NCBI GenBank assembly: GCA_964358645.1
Contig: CAYHPW010000012.1
Coordinates: forward strand, 1 to 58,245
Direction: 5' to 3'
DNA: 58,245 nt
Origin: JBBTDV01 sp038042605
GTDB lineage: Bacteria > Bdellovibrionota > UBA1018
Positions 27,875 to 37,023 of this stretch are shown one piece after another; position 1 is the stretch's first letter; each line of letters starts with the position of its first letter. Both the position numbers and the translations under genes were made by a program. The notes below the pieces were generated by a model, which made no database searches, was not told the DNA's origin, and saw only the letters and a list, made by a program, of their open reading frames with translations.

Positions 27875-30800
27875 TCATCGCGACTCAGAAAGTCCTCGTC
27901 GAATAAGTTTTAAAAATTCTTTAAGTTCCCCGTTCTCGACATACCGGCTTGCGGTGCTAAATACCTGATAAAATTCATCAGGGGATGTGGCCGTCAAAGC
28001 AAGTAATTGGTCAACATCGCCGGATTCAGCCCTTTCAGCCAAATAAATTCTAAGCCTCTCGGCAAGGTGGTTTGAACCTGGCGCTGATGACCTGCCAAGA
28101 ATAAAATCCAACATCTGATCCGAGATTTCATCAATATGGAGTGCTTGATAATCAGGCAGAGCCTCCATAGCTTGTTTCCTTGCCTTAAAAAGATCCCACG
28201 CATTATGTGCACCAGGATCAACATCTATTGCTTTAATCACCGAGAGCACATCCACACTTACCGTACTTAAACCATGTCCAAGTATTGAAATAAATTTCTC
28301 TTTATTAATGAAATCCGTATCCTCATAAAATGCCCGTAAAAAATTTGATAATTTCATTGAACGCATGAAATCTCGTATCAATTCCGGCTTGGAGGCAAGG
28401 TAGTCGCGGTGGGCCTCAAGTATAGTAGCCAGGCTTTCAAGTTCCGCTTCTATTAATCCGGTCTGGCTTCCAAGTGCTATCATGTAAAAAGCGAGTTGCC
28501 TTAGGTGGCGGTCATCAGAAGAGTCCATTATGTCAAAGATCTGATCGAGCACGTTCCAAAGAAGAGTGCGCTTGCCATCAGAAATAATTAACGAATTAAA
28601 CACCCTCCTTATCATTGGTGATGCGGAACCTTCTGTGAGAGACACAAAAAAATCATCCAAGGTCACGTCATCGGGCTCAAACTGTCTGATCGCCTTGCCT
28701 GCCTGATGCATCACACCCATCCGTACAAATCGCATGATGACGCTTAAGTTATTGAACCAACCTGCCTTGGGGGTTCGGTACTTTTCAGGCGTGGAATAGT
28801 AAACCTCGAAAAACAGGTCGCGCAATACTTTCATGCCGCCATCAAACCTTGTACCGCTGCCCGGAAGATTTTCCTCTATCACCGAGAGTGCCTGTCTGCT
28901 GTTAAATAGATAACTCTTCATTTCATGAGAGATCATGAAACCAAAAATCCCCTGCGCCTTTGGATCGGTTGTTTCGTATTTTTGCAGATCAGGAGGGTCA
29001 CGTGGATCGGCGGCTTGAGTGCAATGCGGGAGATCAGGGAAACCGCTCAAATCCTCAAACTGTTTCTGCGTGGTGCTTATTTCCTCAAAAACTTCACGCA
29101 ACATTTTAGGCCTTGATTTACCATCCGGGAACTTGCGCTTTATTTCATCAGGCCAAAGCTCCCTCGGTTCATCCCCCCAAGCTTCCGCGAACTGCGCCAG
29201 ATAATGCATGCCATAATTCTTGTTAAACGGCACCGGCGGGATAAAATCGCCGTTGATCAATAAAAGTTCTAAGCGGTCGAGCGTGTTCACCAGGCGAACT
29301 CTTGGCCTTGTTTCTCCTGGGAAAAAATAAGTCATCAGCTTCCTATCATCCGATCTCTCATACAACCATCGCTTCAGATACTGTGGAGTGTAATGCTGTT
29401 TTTGATTAGGCCGCTGGCTGGGCTGCAAAGTAAAATAAGTCGTAAAAGCTAAGAGAGATTCCATCAGCTTTCGTTCCGGGGCGCTATGCCCAGGGTCTGC
29501 GATCTTGTCAAAAACCAGATTCAACCTGCTTTTAAACTCGGCTTTACTCCAGCTTCTGCGCTGGATTCCATTCACCTTGTCCCATGTTGTAACCGCATTC
29601 TCATAGTCATCAATGATCTGCTGGGCGCGGACAATCCCCTGAGGAACATCTCCGCACTCCTTATTGCTGATCCATCTGATTACCCGTTCAGTATCATAAC
29701 CGTCTTGACCACTCTGACCGCCTGGCAATGGAGGTTCTGGCGAACGCTCTATAATCTTTTCAATGTAGTCAAAAATCTCGAAAAAATCCTCCCTGCGCAA
29801 AACAGAAGCTGCAAATAATTCGAGACGCCTTAAGTTGGCTTTGGCTTGACCAATTATCGGTTTTAAAAAATCAAGTAGTGGGCGCAATACCGAAGACTCA
29901 GCGGCTGCATGACCGCGCCCCACCCAAAACGAAGAAGCGTCAATTAATCTAAAAAATCTTCCGTCATCCATGGCTTCCTGCCAGCTGCCCATCAGGAAAG
30001 CTTTTTCTGAATATGAAAGGTTAAGTTTTTTCAATAGATCAATCTGGAAGTTCCAAAGCACGCGTCCATCTTCCATACGATGAGTCATCATGAAATCAAC
30101 AGCATCCACGATATCGCCGTGTTTCTTGTCACTGTCGCGACAGCTCAACACATTCCTGATGCGTTCCTGGAAACCTGGGTCATTATAATCAGCCAGTGAA
30201 TGGTTTAAGTCTATCAACCCACATGATGCATCCGCTTCAGACGGCTCTGGCTTTATGGGAAACGCACTCAAATCATCAACCCCGAAATCATGACGCCACT
30301 TTGGGACGAACGCAGGCTCATCAACTTCATTAATCGCCACCTTCCCACCCACAGCAAATTTGTGAAACAACGTGGTCAGCGCGCCAAGCAGTTCCTTCAA
30401 CCTGCCGTCTTTGGATATTTCACTCATCAACATCAACGACTCATTGAACTCCGGCATGTCTGAAATCGTAAACAGCGAATTAAAGAAGCTTTCATTCTCC
30501 GTCGCCTCAGCCATAAGATCATGCACGATATTGATCATCGGATGAACATCATTTACATAAAAAGCTGATCTGATATTCCGCAGTGAGGTTATCACTATCT
30601 GCTCATCGTAATCTATGAACCGGTCTATCCCGCGCAGTAAATTATGAAAATTTTCATGGCCCGCATTTGCGACGGCTTTCATAAACACATCGTAAATACT
30701 GCGGTTTGATAACGCAGGATCAGTCTCCAAAACATATCTCACGGCATCCGCGAACACCTCCCTGTCGCTGACCCGGAGCAAGTTCAACAACAGCAAGATA

Positions 30801-32092
30801 TCATCCCATGCATTACGGTCATTGAGCTCAGTCATCAATGGTATGAGGTGCGTGAATTCACCGTCCGCCATCAAACCATGCAGCAACTCAACAAGGGGGC
30901 GGCTTATCTTCCCCCCGGGAAGCGCCTTCTCAACGCCATAAAGCGCTTTCAAGAAAACCGCCGCCGGCTCTATGGCGGTCGTATCAGCAAAATTTACAAG
31001 TGAATTGTAATAGCGCCCCAGTTCCGATGGATACCCACAAAATGGGTTCATCATGGCCAGAAAAAGCACATTATCACGTTTTATATAAGTGGCGACATGT
31101 GCGGGGGTCTGTGTGGCTAATTCATTCAACATGAAAAGCCCCGGATTAGCCAATTTCGCGCCATCCAGGCACCATATAGGGTTGGCAGCGGTTTGCATCA
31201 GCATCCCGAGCCCATCAAGAATGTAACCATCGGATCCAAGAAGAACCTTAAGCACGGAGGACGTTCTTGGAACTGTATCCCTTAAATCTTCCGAATTACT
31301 TCCAAAAACCTTATCAGATATCCCAAAAATATCGCCGTTCACCAGCTCGCTTGCTATTATTTTTCCGGTCTCAATATGTCTTGGATTTTTTATGTATTCA
31401 AGGAGATGGAATGCCTGTTCTTTTAAACTGCGCCGCGCAGGACTCCCAATGCGAAGTCGGCTTTGTAATTCAGCGAAGGACCTTGATGAAACAAATGTCA
31501 TCAAACTATCAATCAAGCTAACGGTATTGTCATGATTAATTTTCTCGGCAAGCTTTTCCAAAGCCGTCAATATGCTCTTACGATCGCCGAGAGAATATCC
31601 TTCTCTAAGCAGCGCTATTACGCTTGTAATGAATTCCTCATTCTCAAGGAATTTACCAACCTGCATGAACGTGGCATCCAGGATCTTGCGTCGCTCAAGT
31701 GCGAAGTGAGTTTTTTCTAGCTCATAAAGCATCCGCTGGTTATTTAATATATATTTATTTAATACCGTTACGATGGGCTCGATTTCACCATCGGAAAGCT
31801 TGCTTGAAAGTCTTTCCATGGGATCAAGCGCGCCATATGAGTTAAAGCAACTAAGAAGCTTCCTGAAAACTGGGACATCCAACTCAGGTTTGGATAAATC
31901 AAGTCCAGCGCAGGATGTATTGATTTGTCGATAACCGGTGATTGATGCCACACCCCTGTCCTTGGTTCCACCGCCAAAGAAACTCATTGAACACGACACC
32001 TGAGTTAATAAAAACAGTACCGCCAGCCCGCCAAATAACCTTCGGGACGTGGATATAGGCCATTTAACAAATGACCGACATTTTTTTGTCAT
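27875..32092 (-). CDS. Large lipoprotein of unknown function, first gene of the Bat operon
   Basis: I do not recognise this 1405-residue protein. It has a lipoprotein signal (GGLAVLFLLTQVSC, acylated cysteine at residue 34) with no Asp at +2, so the outer membrane is likely. The rest is largely alpha-helical and leucine-rich, with recurring short helical units of the kind seen in alpha-solenoids, and no membrane segments. Few cysteines and no catalytic motif were seen. The ATG at 32092 lacks a clear Shine-Dalgarno sequence; an adjacent TTG at 32095 is possible. It leads the moxR-DUF58-Bat genes (gap 18 bases), so it may be their client or a structural partner. Confidence 0.85.
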   Translation of the reverse strand: MTKKCRSFVKWPISTSRRLFGGLAVLFLLTQVSCSMSFFGGGTKDRGVASITGYRQINTSCAGLDLSKPELDVPVFRKLLSCFNSYGALDPMERLSSKLSDGEIEPIVTVLNKYILNNQRMLYELEKTHFALERRKILDATFMQVGKFLENEEFITSVIALLREGYSLGDRKSILTALEKLAEKINHDNTVSLIDSLMTFVSSRSFAELQSRLRIGSPARRSLKEQAFHLLEYIKNPRHIETGKIIASELVNGDIFGISDKVFGSNSEDLRDTVPRTSSVLKVLLGSDGYILDGLGMLMQTAANPIWCLDGAKLANPGLFMLNELATQTPAHVATYIKRDNVLFLAMMNPFCGYPSELGRYYNSLVNFADTTAIEPAAVFLKALYGVEKALPGGKISRPLVELLHGLMADGEFTHLIPLMTELNDRNAWDDILLLLNLLRVSDREVFADAVRYVLETDPALSNRSIYDVFMKAVANAGHENFHNLLRGIDRFIDYDEQIVITSLRNIRSAFYVNDVHPMINIVHDLMAEATENESFFNSLFTISDMPEFNESLMLMSEISKDGRLKELLGALTTLFHKFAVGGKVAINEVDEPAFVPKWRHDFGVDDLSAFPIKPEPSEADASCGLIDLNHSLADYNDPGFQERIRNVLSCRDSDKKHGDIVDAVDFMMTHRMEDGRVLWNFQIDLLKKLNLSYSEKAFLMGSWQEAMDDGRFFRLIDASSFWVGRGHAAAESSVLRPLLDFLKPIIGQAKANLRRLELFAASVLRREDFFEIFDYIEKIIERSPEPPLPGGQSGQDGYDTERVIRWISNKECGDVPQGIVRAQQIIDDYENAVTTWDKVNGIQRRSWSKAEFKSRLNLVFDKIADPGHSAPERKLMESLLAFTTYFTLQPSQRPNQKQHYTPQYLKRWLYERSDDRKLMTYFFPGETRPRVRLVNTLDRLELLLINGDFIPPVPFNKNYGMHYLAQFAEAWGDEPRELWPDEIKRKFPDGKSRPKMLREVFEEISTTQKQFEDLSGFPDLPHCTQAADPRDPPDLQKYETTDPKAQGIFGFMISHEMKSYLFNSRQALSVIEENLPGSGTRFDGGMKVLRDLFFEVYYSTPEKYRTPKAGWFNNLSVIMRFVRMGVMHQAGKAIRQFEPDDVTLDDFFVSLTEGSASPMIRRVFNSLIISDGKRTLLWNVLDQIFDIMDSSDDRHLRQLAFYMIALGSQTGLIEAELESLATILEAHRDYLASKPELIRDFMRSMKLSNFLRAFYEDTDFINKEKFISILGHGLSTVSVDVLSVIKAIDVDPGAHNAWDLFKARKQAMEALPDYQALHIDEISDQMLDFILGRSSAPGSNHLAERLRIYLAERAESGDVDQLLALTATSPDEFYQVFSTASRYVENGELKEFLKLIRRGLSESR

Positions 32093-32159
32093 CAATAGTT
32101 GATCGGAATAATATGATTTTTATTAGAGAAAAAAGTGTTAAATTAATATATTTTTTAAG

Positions 32160-32213
32160 TTACTGCGGCGCAGTAAAGATAGGGTCGTACTTAAATAATA
32201 AATATAAATTATA
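32160..32213 (-). promoter_or_regulatory. Candidate promoter and palindrome upstream of the Bat operon
   Basis: The only gap before the lipoprotein gene (32093-32238) is strongly A+T-rich. On the minus strand it holds a perfect -10 hexamer TATAAT (32213-32208) with a poor -35 (GTGAAT, 16-base spacing). About 30 bases downstream lies the perfect palindrome TTACTGCG-G-CGCAGTAA (32160-32176). The palindrome could be an operator or, with a 5-base loop, a weak hairpin; no U-tract follows it, so it is not a terminator. Confidence 0.35.
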
Positions 32214-32238
32214 GGAAAAACGCAAGAAATTCACGCTA

Positions 32239-33675
32239 TTAAAACGTCAAATCGCCTTTTTCAGGCCTTGGCAATGCAATAGGAGCTCCCGGTCTGTCGG
32301 CCGCCAAATTGGCAAAAAGCGTATACTCCGGCAACCACGCAAGCCTGACAGTGGCTGTCTCGCCAGACCTGTGCTTTGCCACAATCAATTCGGCAATCCC
32401 CTTGTCCTCCGTGTCCCTGTTATAAACTTCATCTCGGTAGATAAAGCAGACGATATCCGCATCCTGCTCGATTGCTCCTGACTCACGCAGATCCGAAAGC
32501 ATAGGCCGCTTGTTTGGCCGGCTTTCGACACTGCGGTTGAGCTGCGAAAGCGCTATAACCGGCACCTTAAGTTCCTTCGCTAGATTTTTTAAATTGCGAC
32601 TGATCTCAGAAATCTCGCGCTCCCTGGAGCTATCACCCTTTTGTGACTGCCGCGTACCTTTCATTAGTTGGAGATAATCCACTACAATCAGATCGAGTCG
32701 TTTCTCTACAGACAACAATCTTCTACAGCGGGCCCTCACATCCATAACGGATAAATCACCTGAGTCATCTATGAAGATTTTTGACTTCGAAAGGCAATCC
32801 GCCGCTTGAGCAAGCTTCGGCCAATCCCTGTCCACAAGGCGACCTATCTTCAATCTTTTTGCATCTATCCTGGATAGCCCGGATAAAAACCGGAAACCAA
32901 GCTCTTCCTGCGACATTTCAAGCGAAAAAACCGCCACCACTCCACGCGTGGTCATTGATATATTCTGAACCGCTGAAAGGAAAAAACTCGTTTTCCCCAT
33001 CGCTGGCCGTGCCGCTATTATCACTAGCTGACCTGGGCGGAGACCGCCGGTAACATTATCAAAATCCTTGAAACCTGTTGCCAAACCGATCACATCAGAC
33101 TTACGCTGAGCAAGCTCTTCAATGGTATGCATGTTCTCGACGAGAACTTCCTGCATGCTAGCAAATGACTTGGTCAGCCTCGTATCAGCCACCGACAATA
33201 TTCTTCGTTCTGTCTCATCGAGAAATGCTTCGGTATCCTCGATGCCATCAAGGGCTTCGCCTATTATTTCTGATGCTGTTTCAATAATCCTTCGTAAAAG
33301 AGCCTTCTCCCTCACGATCTTCGCATAATGACTCACATTGCTGGCTGCGAAAGAATCTTCAAAAAGACTAGTCAGTGTGGCGTTGCCACCAACATGCTCA
33401 TAAGATCCGCGGTCTCTCAAGGCAGCGGTGAGCGTGACCAGATCAACCGGTTCACTCCGCTCGGCCAAAGCAACCATGGCTTCAAAAATTTTACGGTGTG
33501 ATTCCCTGTAAAAATCCCTCGACTCGATGCCTGCTTCTGTTACGCGATGTATAAGCTCGTTATTTAAAAGTACCGCGCCAAGAACCGATCTCTCTGCCTC
33601 TATGTTATTTGGTAGGGACCTGTTATTTTTAGGTTGGTCGGGGTTCTCAGTCTGAAGAGACTCGTTCCCGAACAT
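32239..33675 (-). CDS. dnaB: Replicative DNA helicase DnaB
   Basis: DnaB unwinds DNA at the replication fork. The 478-residue product has the N-terminal primase-interaction domain (SLPNNIEAERSVLGAVLLNN), a linker, and the RecA-like domain with Walker A ARPAMGKTS (residues 222-230), Walker B LDLIVVDYLQLM and the DNA-binding region SDLRESGAIEQDAD. No intein is present. It follows rplI by five bases with AGAGGA upstream of its ATG, in the conserved rpsF-rpsR-rplI-dnaB order. Confidence 0.97.
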   Translation of the reverse strand: MFGNESLQTENPDQPKNNRSLPNNIEAERSVLGAVLLNNELIHRVTEAGIESRDFYRESHRKIFEAMVALAERSEPVDLVTLTAALRDRGSYEHVGGNATLTSLFEDSFAASNVSHYAKIVREKALLRRIIETASEIIGEALDGIEDTEAFLDETERRILSVADTRLTKSFASMQEVLVENMHTIEELAQRKSDVIGLATGFKDFDNVTGGLRPGQLVIIAARPAMGKTSFFLSAVQNISMTTRGVVAVFSLEMSQEELGFRFLSGLSRIDAKRLKIGRLVDRDWPKLAQAADCLSKSKIFIDDSGDLSVMDVRARCRRLLSVEKRLDLIVVDYLQLMKGTRQSQKGDSSREREISEISRNLKNLAKELKVPVIALSQLNRSVESRPNKRPMLSDLRESGAIEQDADIVCFIYRDEVYNRDTEDKGIAELIVAKHRSGETATVRLAWLPEYTLFANLAADRPGAPIALPRPEKGDLTF

Positions 33676-33680
33676 TTGAG

Positions 33681-34133
33681 CTATTCCTCTTTTACAACTG
33701 AAACTTTGATTGTGGCCGTTATGTCGGCTTCCAGCTCAATAAAAACATCGTGCGTGCCAAGAGACCTTATCGGTCCATGGAGTTTTATTGACTTCTTGTT
33801 AATATCGAATCCGCTATTCTTTAATGCCTCTGCTATGTCGGTCACGCTTACGGAACCAAACATCTTATCCTTCTCACCGAACTTGCGAGCAATGGTCACC
33901 AAAACCTCATTCAGTTTCGCGGCTAATTCATCCGAAGCCAGCTTCTGGGATTGGCGTTTCTTTTCAAACAGCCGTTTTTGGTGTTCCATGGCGGCAATGT
34001 TTTTTTCATCAGCTCGGACTACCATGCTCTTCGGTAAAAGAAAATTTCTAGCATAGCCGTCAGAAACCCTCACAACGTCTCCAACACGGCCAAGGTTCTC
34101 TACATTTTCACGTAAAATAACAAGCATCTCCAA
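33681..34133 (-). CDS. rplI: 50S ribosomal protein L9
   Basis: The 150-residue product has the L9 N domain (LRENVENLGRVGDVVRVSDGYARNFLLP, seen as GRVGDVVRVSDGYARNF near residues 15-31), the long connecting helix (residues 40-75) and the C domain. The length is standard. It lies between the DUF2232 gene and dnaB, as in many bacteria. The ATG has AGGAG upstream. Confidence 0.97.
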   Translation of the reverse strand: MEMLVILRENVENLGRVGDVVRVSDGYARNFLLPKSMVVRADEKNIAAMEHQKRLFEKKRQSQKLASDELAAKLNEVLVTIARKFGEKDKMFGSVSVTDIAEALKNSGFDINKKSIKLHGPIRSLGTHDVFIELEADITATIKVSVVKEE

Positions 34134-34163
34134 CTCCTATCTTAATATTCAAACAAGACATCA

Positions 34164-35186
34164 TCACGATTGCCTTAACTTGCTTCGAAAGTCAAACCAG
34201 AGGTCAAAGAACCCTAAGCTCAACAAAAGCGGCATAGTAAGAAAAACCGCAGCCAAAAAACCAAAAACTCTAAACATTCCCCGAACGTTCCATGCATTAA
34301 AGAAAAATGTCAGAATGCTCAGACCTTGCAACGCATAAACCGACATTATTACTTTAAACAAGTTCAATGATATATCAGCAACAAGGCCAGAACCAAAGAT
34401 CAACAACGCACCAGTTGCAATGGCGGGCCAAACCAAAAAAGTTGGCGCGCGCCAACTTTGAAGAAACTGCGGTGCAAGCCCAAGCTTGTCGCGCAATCCA
34501 TCAGGGTTCAACCTGATCAGCATGACGGTATTTATGGTTACAAGCAAAAGACTCAATATGAGCAGTGCTGAAGGAAATTCCAAAATCAATCTATTTTTCC
34601 ATTCCTCATACTCAAGTCCACTCAATGCAGCCTGATGGCCAGACACAGAATTTTCGATATAGTCAACAGCCGCAGAAACTTGCTGTTTTATTTCTGCCAC
34701 CGGACTTGATCCCGAGTTCATTGAGTAAATAACAAATGCAATGCCCCCTGTAATCATCATCGCCACGAGCGCCATAATCACTGTTTTTTCTAAGGATTTC
34801 CTATGTTTTAACGCCTCGCTAATAACAAATACAGGAACCACGGAGAACACAAAGAACAATATAAGTGTAGAAACCCCAGCTGAAAAAAACACTATAGCAA
34901 CGTTACATATGATCGCCGGTACGAATAGTTTTTCCCTTTTCCTAAATCGCAACGCCAAAAGGGGCAATGGTGCCAAGATAGCAAAAACGGCGCTTATAAA
35001 AAAAACTGCGCTTAAGAAAAAAGGTAGGGCCTTGATCCAAAGAGGTATCTTAACCGATCCTCCTTCGCCTTCGGATGTGATGGAAAAATTCTTCTTCTCC
35101 TCTGCGCTCGGCTCCTCTTGGCTAGGGCTAGGCCCCCGTTCACCCTGCAAGGACGGCGAAGAAGAATTATGAACCCATCGTGACAT
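34164..35186 (-). CDS. DUF2232 (YybS-like) polytopic membrane protein
   Basis: The 340-residue protein has a hydrophilic N-terminus of about 50 residues rich in Ser, Pro and Glu, then seven to eight membrane helices (for example FFLSAVFFISAVFAILAPLP and ALLILSLLLVTINTVMLIRL). Position between rpsR and rplI is characteristic of the DUF2232/YybS family, whose function is unknown. The ATG at 35186 is inside the rpsR 3-prime end (20-base overlap). The long soluble head is unusual for the family. Confidence 0.8.
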   Translation of the reverse strand: MSRWVHNSSSPSLQGERGPSPSQEEPSAEEKKNFSITSEGEGGSVKIPLWIKALPFFLSAVFFISAVFAILAPLPLLALRFRKREKLFVPAIICNVAIVFFSAGVSTLILFFVFSVVPVFVISEALKHRKSLEKTVIMALVAMMITGGIAFVIYSMNSGSSPVAEIKQQVSAAVDYIENSVSGHQAALSGLEYEEWKNRLILEFPSALLILSLLLVTINTVMLIRLNPDGLRDKLGLAPQFLQSWRAPTFLVWPAIATGALLIFGSGLVADISLNLFKVIMSVYALQGLSILTFFFNAWNVRGMFRVFGFLAAVFLTMPLLLSLGFFDLWFDFRSKLRQS

Positions 35187-35496
35187 ATCCAACCATAGCC
35201 AAGTTCCGCGCACGCTTAATTGCCGTGGTAAGTTTACGTTGATGTTTGGCGCAATTACCAGAAATCCGCCTCGGGACTATCTTGCCATACTCACTTACAA
35301 ATGACTGCACGATACGCACATCCTTGTAGTCCAGAATGAAATCAGAGTCGGAACAAAACCGGCAAACTTTTTTCCGGTAATATCCGCCAGACATTTTTTT
35401 AGATCGCTCATCACCATCCTTTTCCGACCTGTCGTCAGACTTGTACCGATCCATCTTATCGCGATCATCACTCTTAAAATTATTAACGCCAAACAT
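35167..35496 (-). CDS. rpsR: 30S ribosomal protein S18 with N-terminal extension
   Basis: The conserved core (from about residue 38) includes KVCRFCSDSDFILDYKDV, a CxxC pair, RIVQSFVSEYGKIVPRR and SGNCAKHQRKLTTAIKRAR. At 109 residues it is about 30 longer than typical S18, because of a highly charged N-terminal tail (DDRDKMDRYKSDDRSEKDGD). The start at 35496 is well supported by AAGGAG eight bases upstream, so the tail is probably translated. The second and third metal-type cysteines are present in part, a zinc-ribbon-like set. Confidence 0.96.
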   Translation of the reverse strand: MFGVNNFKSDDRDKMDRYKSDDRSEKDGDERSKKMSGGYYRKKVCRFCSDSDFILDYKDVRIVQSFVSEYGKIVPRRISGNCAKHQRKLTTAIKRARNLAMVGYVTMGS

Positions 35497-35540
35497 TTCA
35501 TTTCTCCTTAATAGCTACATCACCGATCAGTTAACGTAAG

Positions 35541-36038
35541 TTATTCTTCAACATGCGATGAAATATTCTCATCAAACATATCATCTCGCATATATTCTCG
35601 GCCACCGCGCCCGCCCATATCGTAATGGCCGCGACGTTCAAACCGCTCTTCACGGCGGCTTTCACGTTCCGCTTCACGTCTTTTTGCTGCGTCTTGCATT
35701 TCAACTCGTTCCTTTTTGAAGGCTTCTTTGTCAAAATTATCCCCCAAATGGACCGTCAAAAACCGAAGGACATGCTCATTCAAACGGAGCTGCCTTTCTA
35801 TTTCCTGAACAATCCCGCCTCCACCGGTGTAAACAACATAACTATAATGGCCACGAGTCTCCTTCTTAATTGAATAGGCCAGCTTGCGCCGCCCCCAATC
35901 TTCGGTGAGCACCACGTCACCGTTAAATTGTCCTACAGTATTTGTAAGACGCTCTTGCAGTGACTTTAAGACTTCGTCCGATATTTCTGGCTTGGTTAAA
36001 AAAGTCGTCTCGTACCCTGAGATTGAATCCCTTGGCAT
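35541..36038 (-). CDS. rpsF: 30S ribosomal protein S6 with long charged C-terminal tail
   Basis: S6 forms a dimer with S18 on the platform of the small subunit. Residues 1-105 form the S6 fold (YETTFLTKPEISDEVLKSL, WGRRKLAYSIKKETRGHYSYV). A tail of about 60 residues rich in Arg and Glu follows (AKRREAERESRREERFERRG) and ends in an acidic stretch. The ATG at 36038 has a perfect AAGGAGG; a longer frame to 36086 is not used. It is first in the rpsF-rpsR-DUF2232-rplI-dnaB operon. Confidence 0.96.
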   Translation of the reverse strand: MPRDSISGYETTFLTKPEISDEVLKSLQERLTNTVGQFNGDVVLTEDWGRRKLAYSIKKETRGHYSYVVYTGGGGIVQEIERQLRLNEHVLRFLTVHLGDNFDKEAFKKERVEMQDAAKRREAERESRREERFERRGHYDMGGRGGREYMRDDMFDENISSHVEE

Positions 36039-36085
36039 TTCTTCCTCCTTTTGAATAATGGGATATAAGCACCCCAAAAGCCCCA

Positions 36086-36106
36086 TAAGCAGCCGTCAAG
36101 CGGTCT
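36086..36106 (-). promoter_or_regulatory. Possible S6:S18-type autoregulatory leader hairpin
   Basis: In the leader of rpsF, about 50-70 bases before the start codon, the minus strand reads AAGACCGCTTGACGGCTGC, which can pair CCG with CGG around the loop CTTGA. Leaders of rpsF operons in many bacteria carry a CCG-containing stem that binds the S6:S18 complex and represses translation. The match here is short and was judged by eye. Confidence 0.25.
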
Positions 36107-36178
36107 TAAACTAACAGAGCAAGGTTATCTAAAGAGCTAGACTCTTAACATAACGATGATGAAATACCTAAACCCTTT

Positions 36179-36961
36179 TTATGGCCTGGAGCGCCCCTCT
36201 AACGGATCTTCAACCTGCCGTGTTTCACGCCTGCGCGGTTCAAGCCACTGAACAACCCAAATTGAACATTCATATAACAATACCAAGGGCCCACCCAGCA
36301 TTAGCATTGAAACCGCATCCGGCGGGGCAAAAAGCGCGGCGATAACCGTTATGCCTATTATGGCCACTCTCCTATGCTTTCGCAACAAAGCAGAATCTAC
36401 TAATCCAATGTAGCCGAGAAATACTATAATTACCGGAATTTCGAATGCCAGCCCAAACAGTAGGAGCAGCTTTAAACACGTCGTATAATATGAATCAATA
36501 GTTAACAGGGGGATGTCCGTTGGACCACCATAAGTTACAAAAAACTTAAAACCGACCGGGAACACTATAAAGTAAGCAAAACACGCTCCTCCAAGAAAGA
36601 AGGTTGTAGCGGCACAGATAAAAGGCAAAGCCAATCGCCGCTCCTTGGAATAAAGCCCCGGGGCTATAAAACACCAGAGTTGGTAAAAATAATAAGGCGA
36701 AAAAACAAACAGTGCTGAATAGCCAGCTATTTTAAGATGGGTCAAAAAATTCTCAAAAAGGCTCGTAAAATAAAGCTTCTGTTGTGTCGGTGGCAACACT
36801 AAAAAAAGCGGCCCCCTTAAAATCCCAAGTATTTGCTCTGAAAAAAAATACAATACAAGAAAACCAGCCGTAAAAACCCACAGGCAGCGGATCACCCGTA
36901 CCCTGAGCTCATCAAGATGGTCAAAAAAGCTCATTCTAAGCTCAGAATTGTGTTGAGTCAT
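36179..36961 (-). CDS. tatC: Sec-independent protein translocase TatC
   Basis: TatC recognises twin-arginine signal peptides at the inner membrane. The 260-residue product begins with FFDHLDELRVRVIR near residues 12-25, the family N-terminal signature, and has six membrane helices, including the conserved glutamate-containing loop FEIPVIIVFLGYIGLV. Its ATG has TGGAG six bases upstream and lies in a short region divergent from the cyclophilin gene. TatA and TatB are not in the window. Confidence 0.95.
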   Translation of the reverse strand: MTQHNSELRMSFFDHLDELRVRVIRCLWVFTAGFLVLYFFSEQILGILRGPLFLVLPPTQQKLYFTSLFENFLTHLKIAGYSALFVFSPYYFYQLWCFIAPGLYSKERRLALPFICAATTFFLGGACFAYFIVFPVGFKFFVTYGGPTDIPLLTIDSYYTTCLKLLLLFGLAFEIPVIIVFLGYIGLVDSALLRKHRRVAIIGITVIAALFAPPDAVSMLMLGGPLVLLYECSIWVVQWLEPRRRETRQVEDPLEGRSRP

Positions 36962-36977
36962 TTAAAGCTCCAAGTAA

Positions 36978-36999
36978 TATACGCCTATACGTATACGCC
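36978..36999. promoter_or_regulatory. Paired TATACGCC repeats and palindrome between tatC and the cyclophilin gene
   Basis: The short divergent gap between tatC and the cyclophilin gene holds two direct copies of TATACGCC (36978-36985 and 36992-36999) separated by six bases, with a 10-base palindrome TATACGTATA (36986-36995) overlapping the second. They lie where promoters of both genes must be. An operator shared by the two is possible. Confidence 0.3.
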
Positions 37000-37023
37000 A
37001 CCATTTGAGGGATGTTGTCAACG

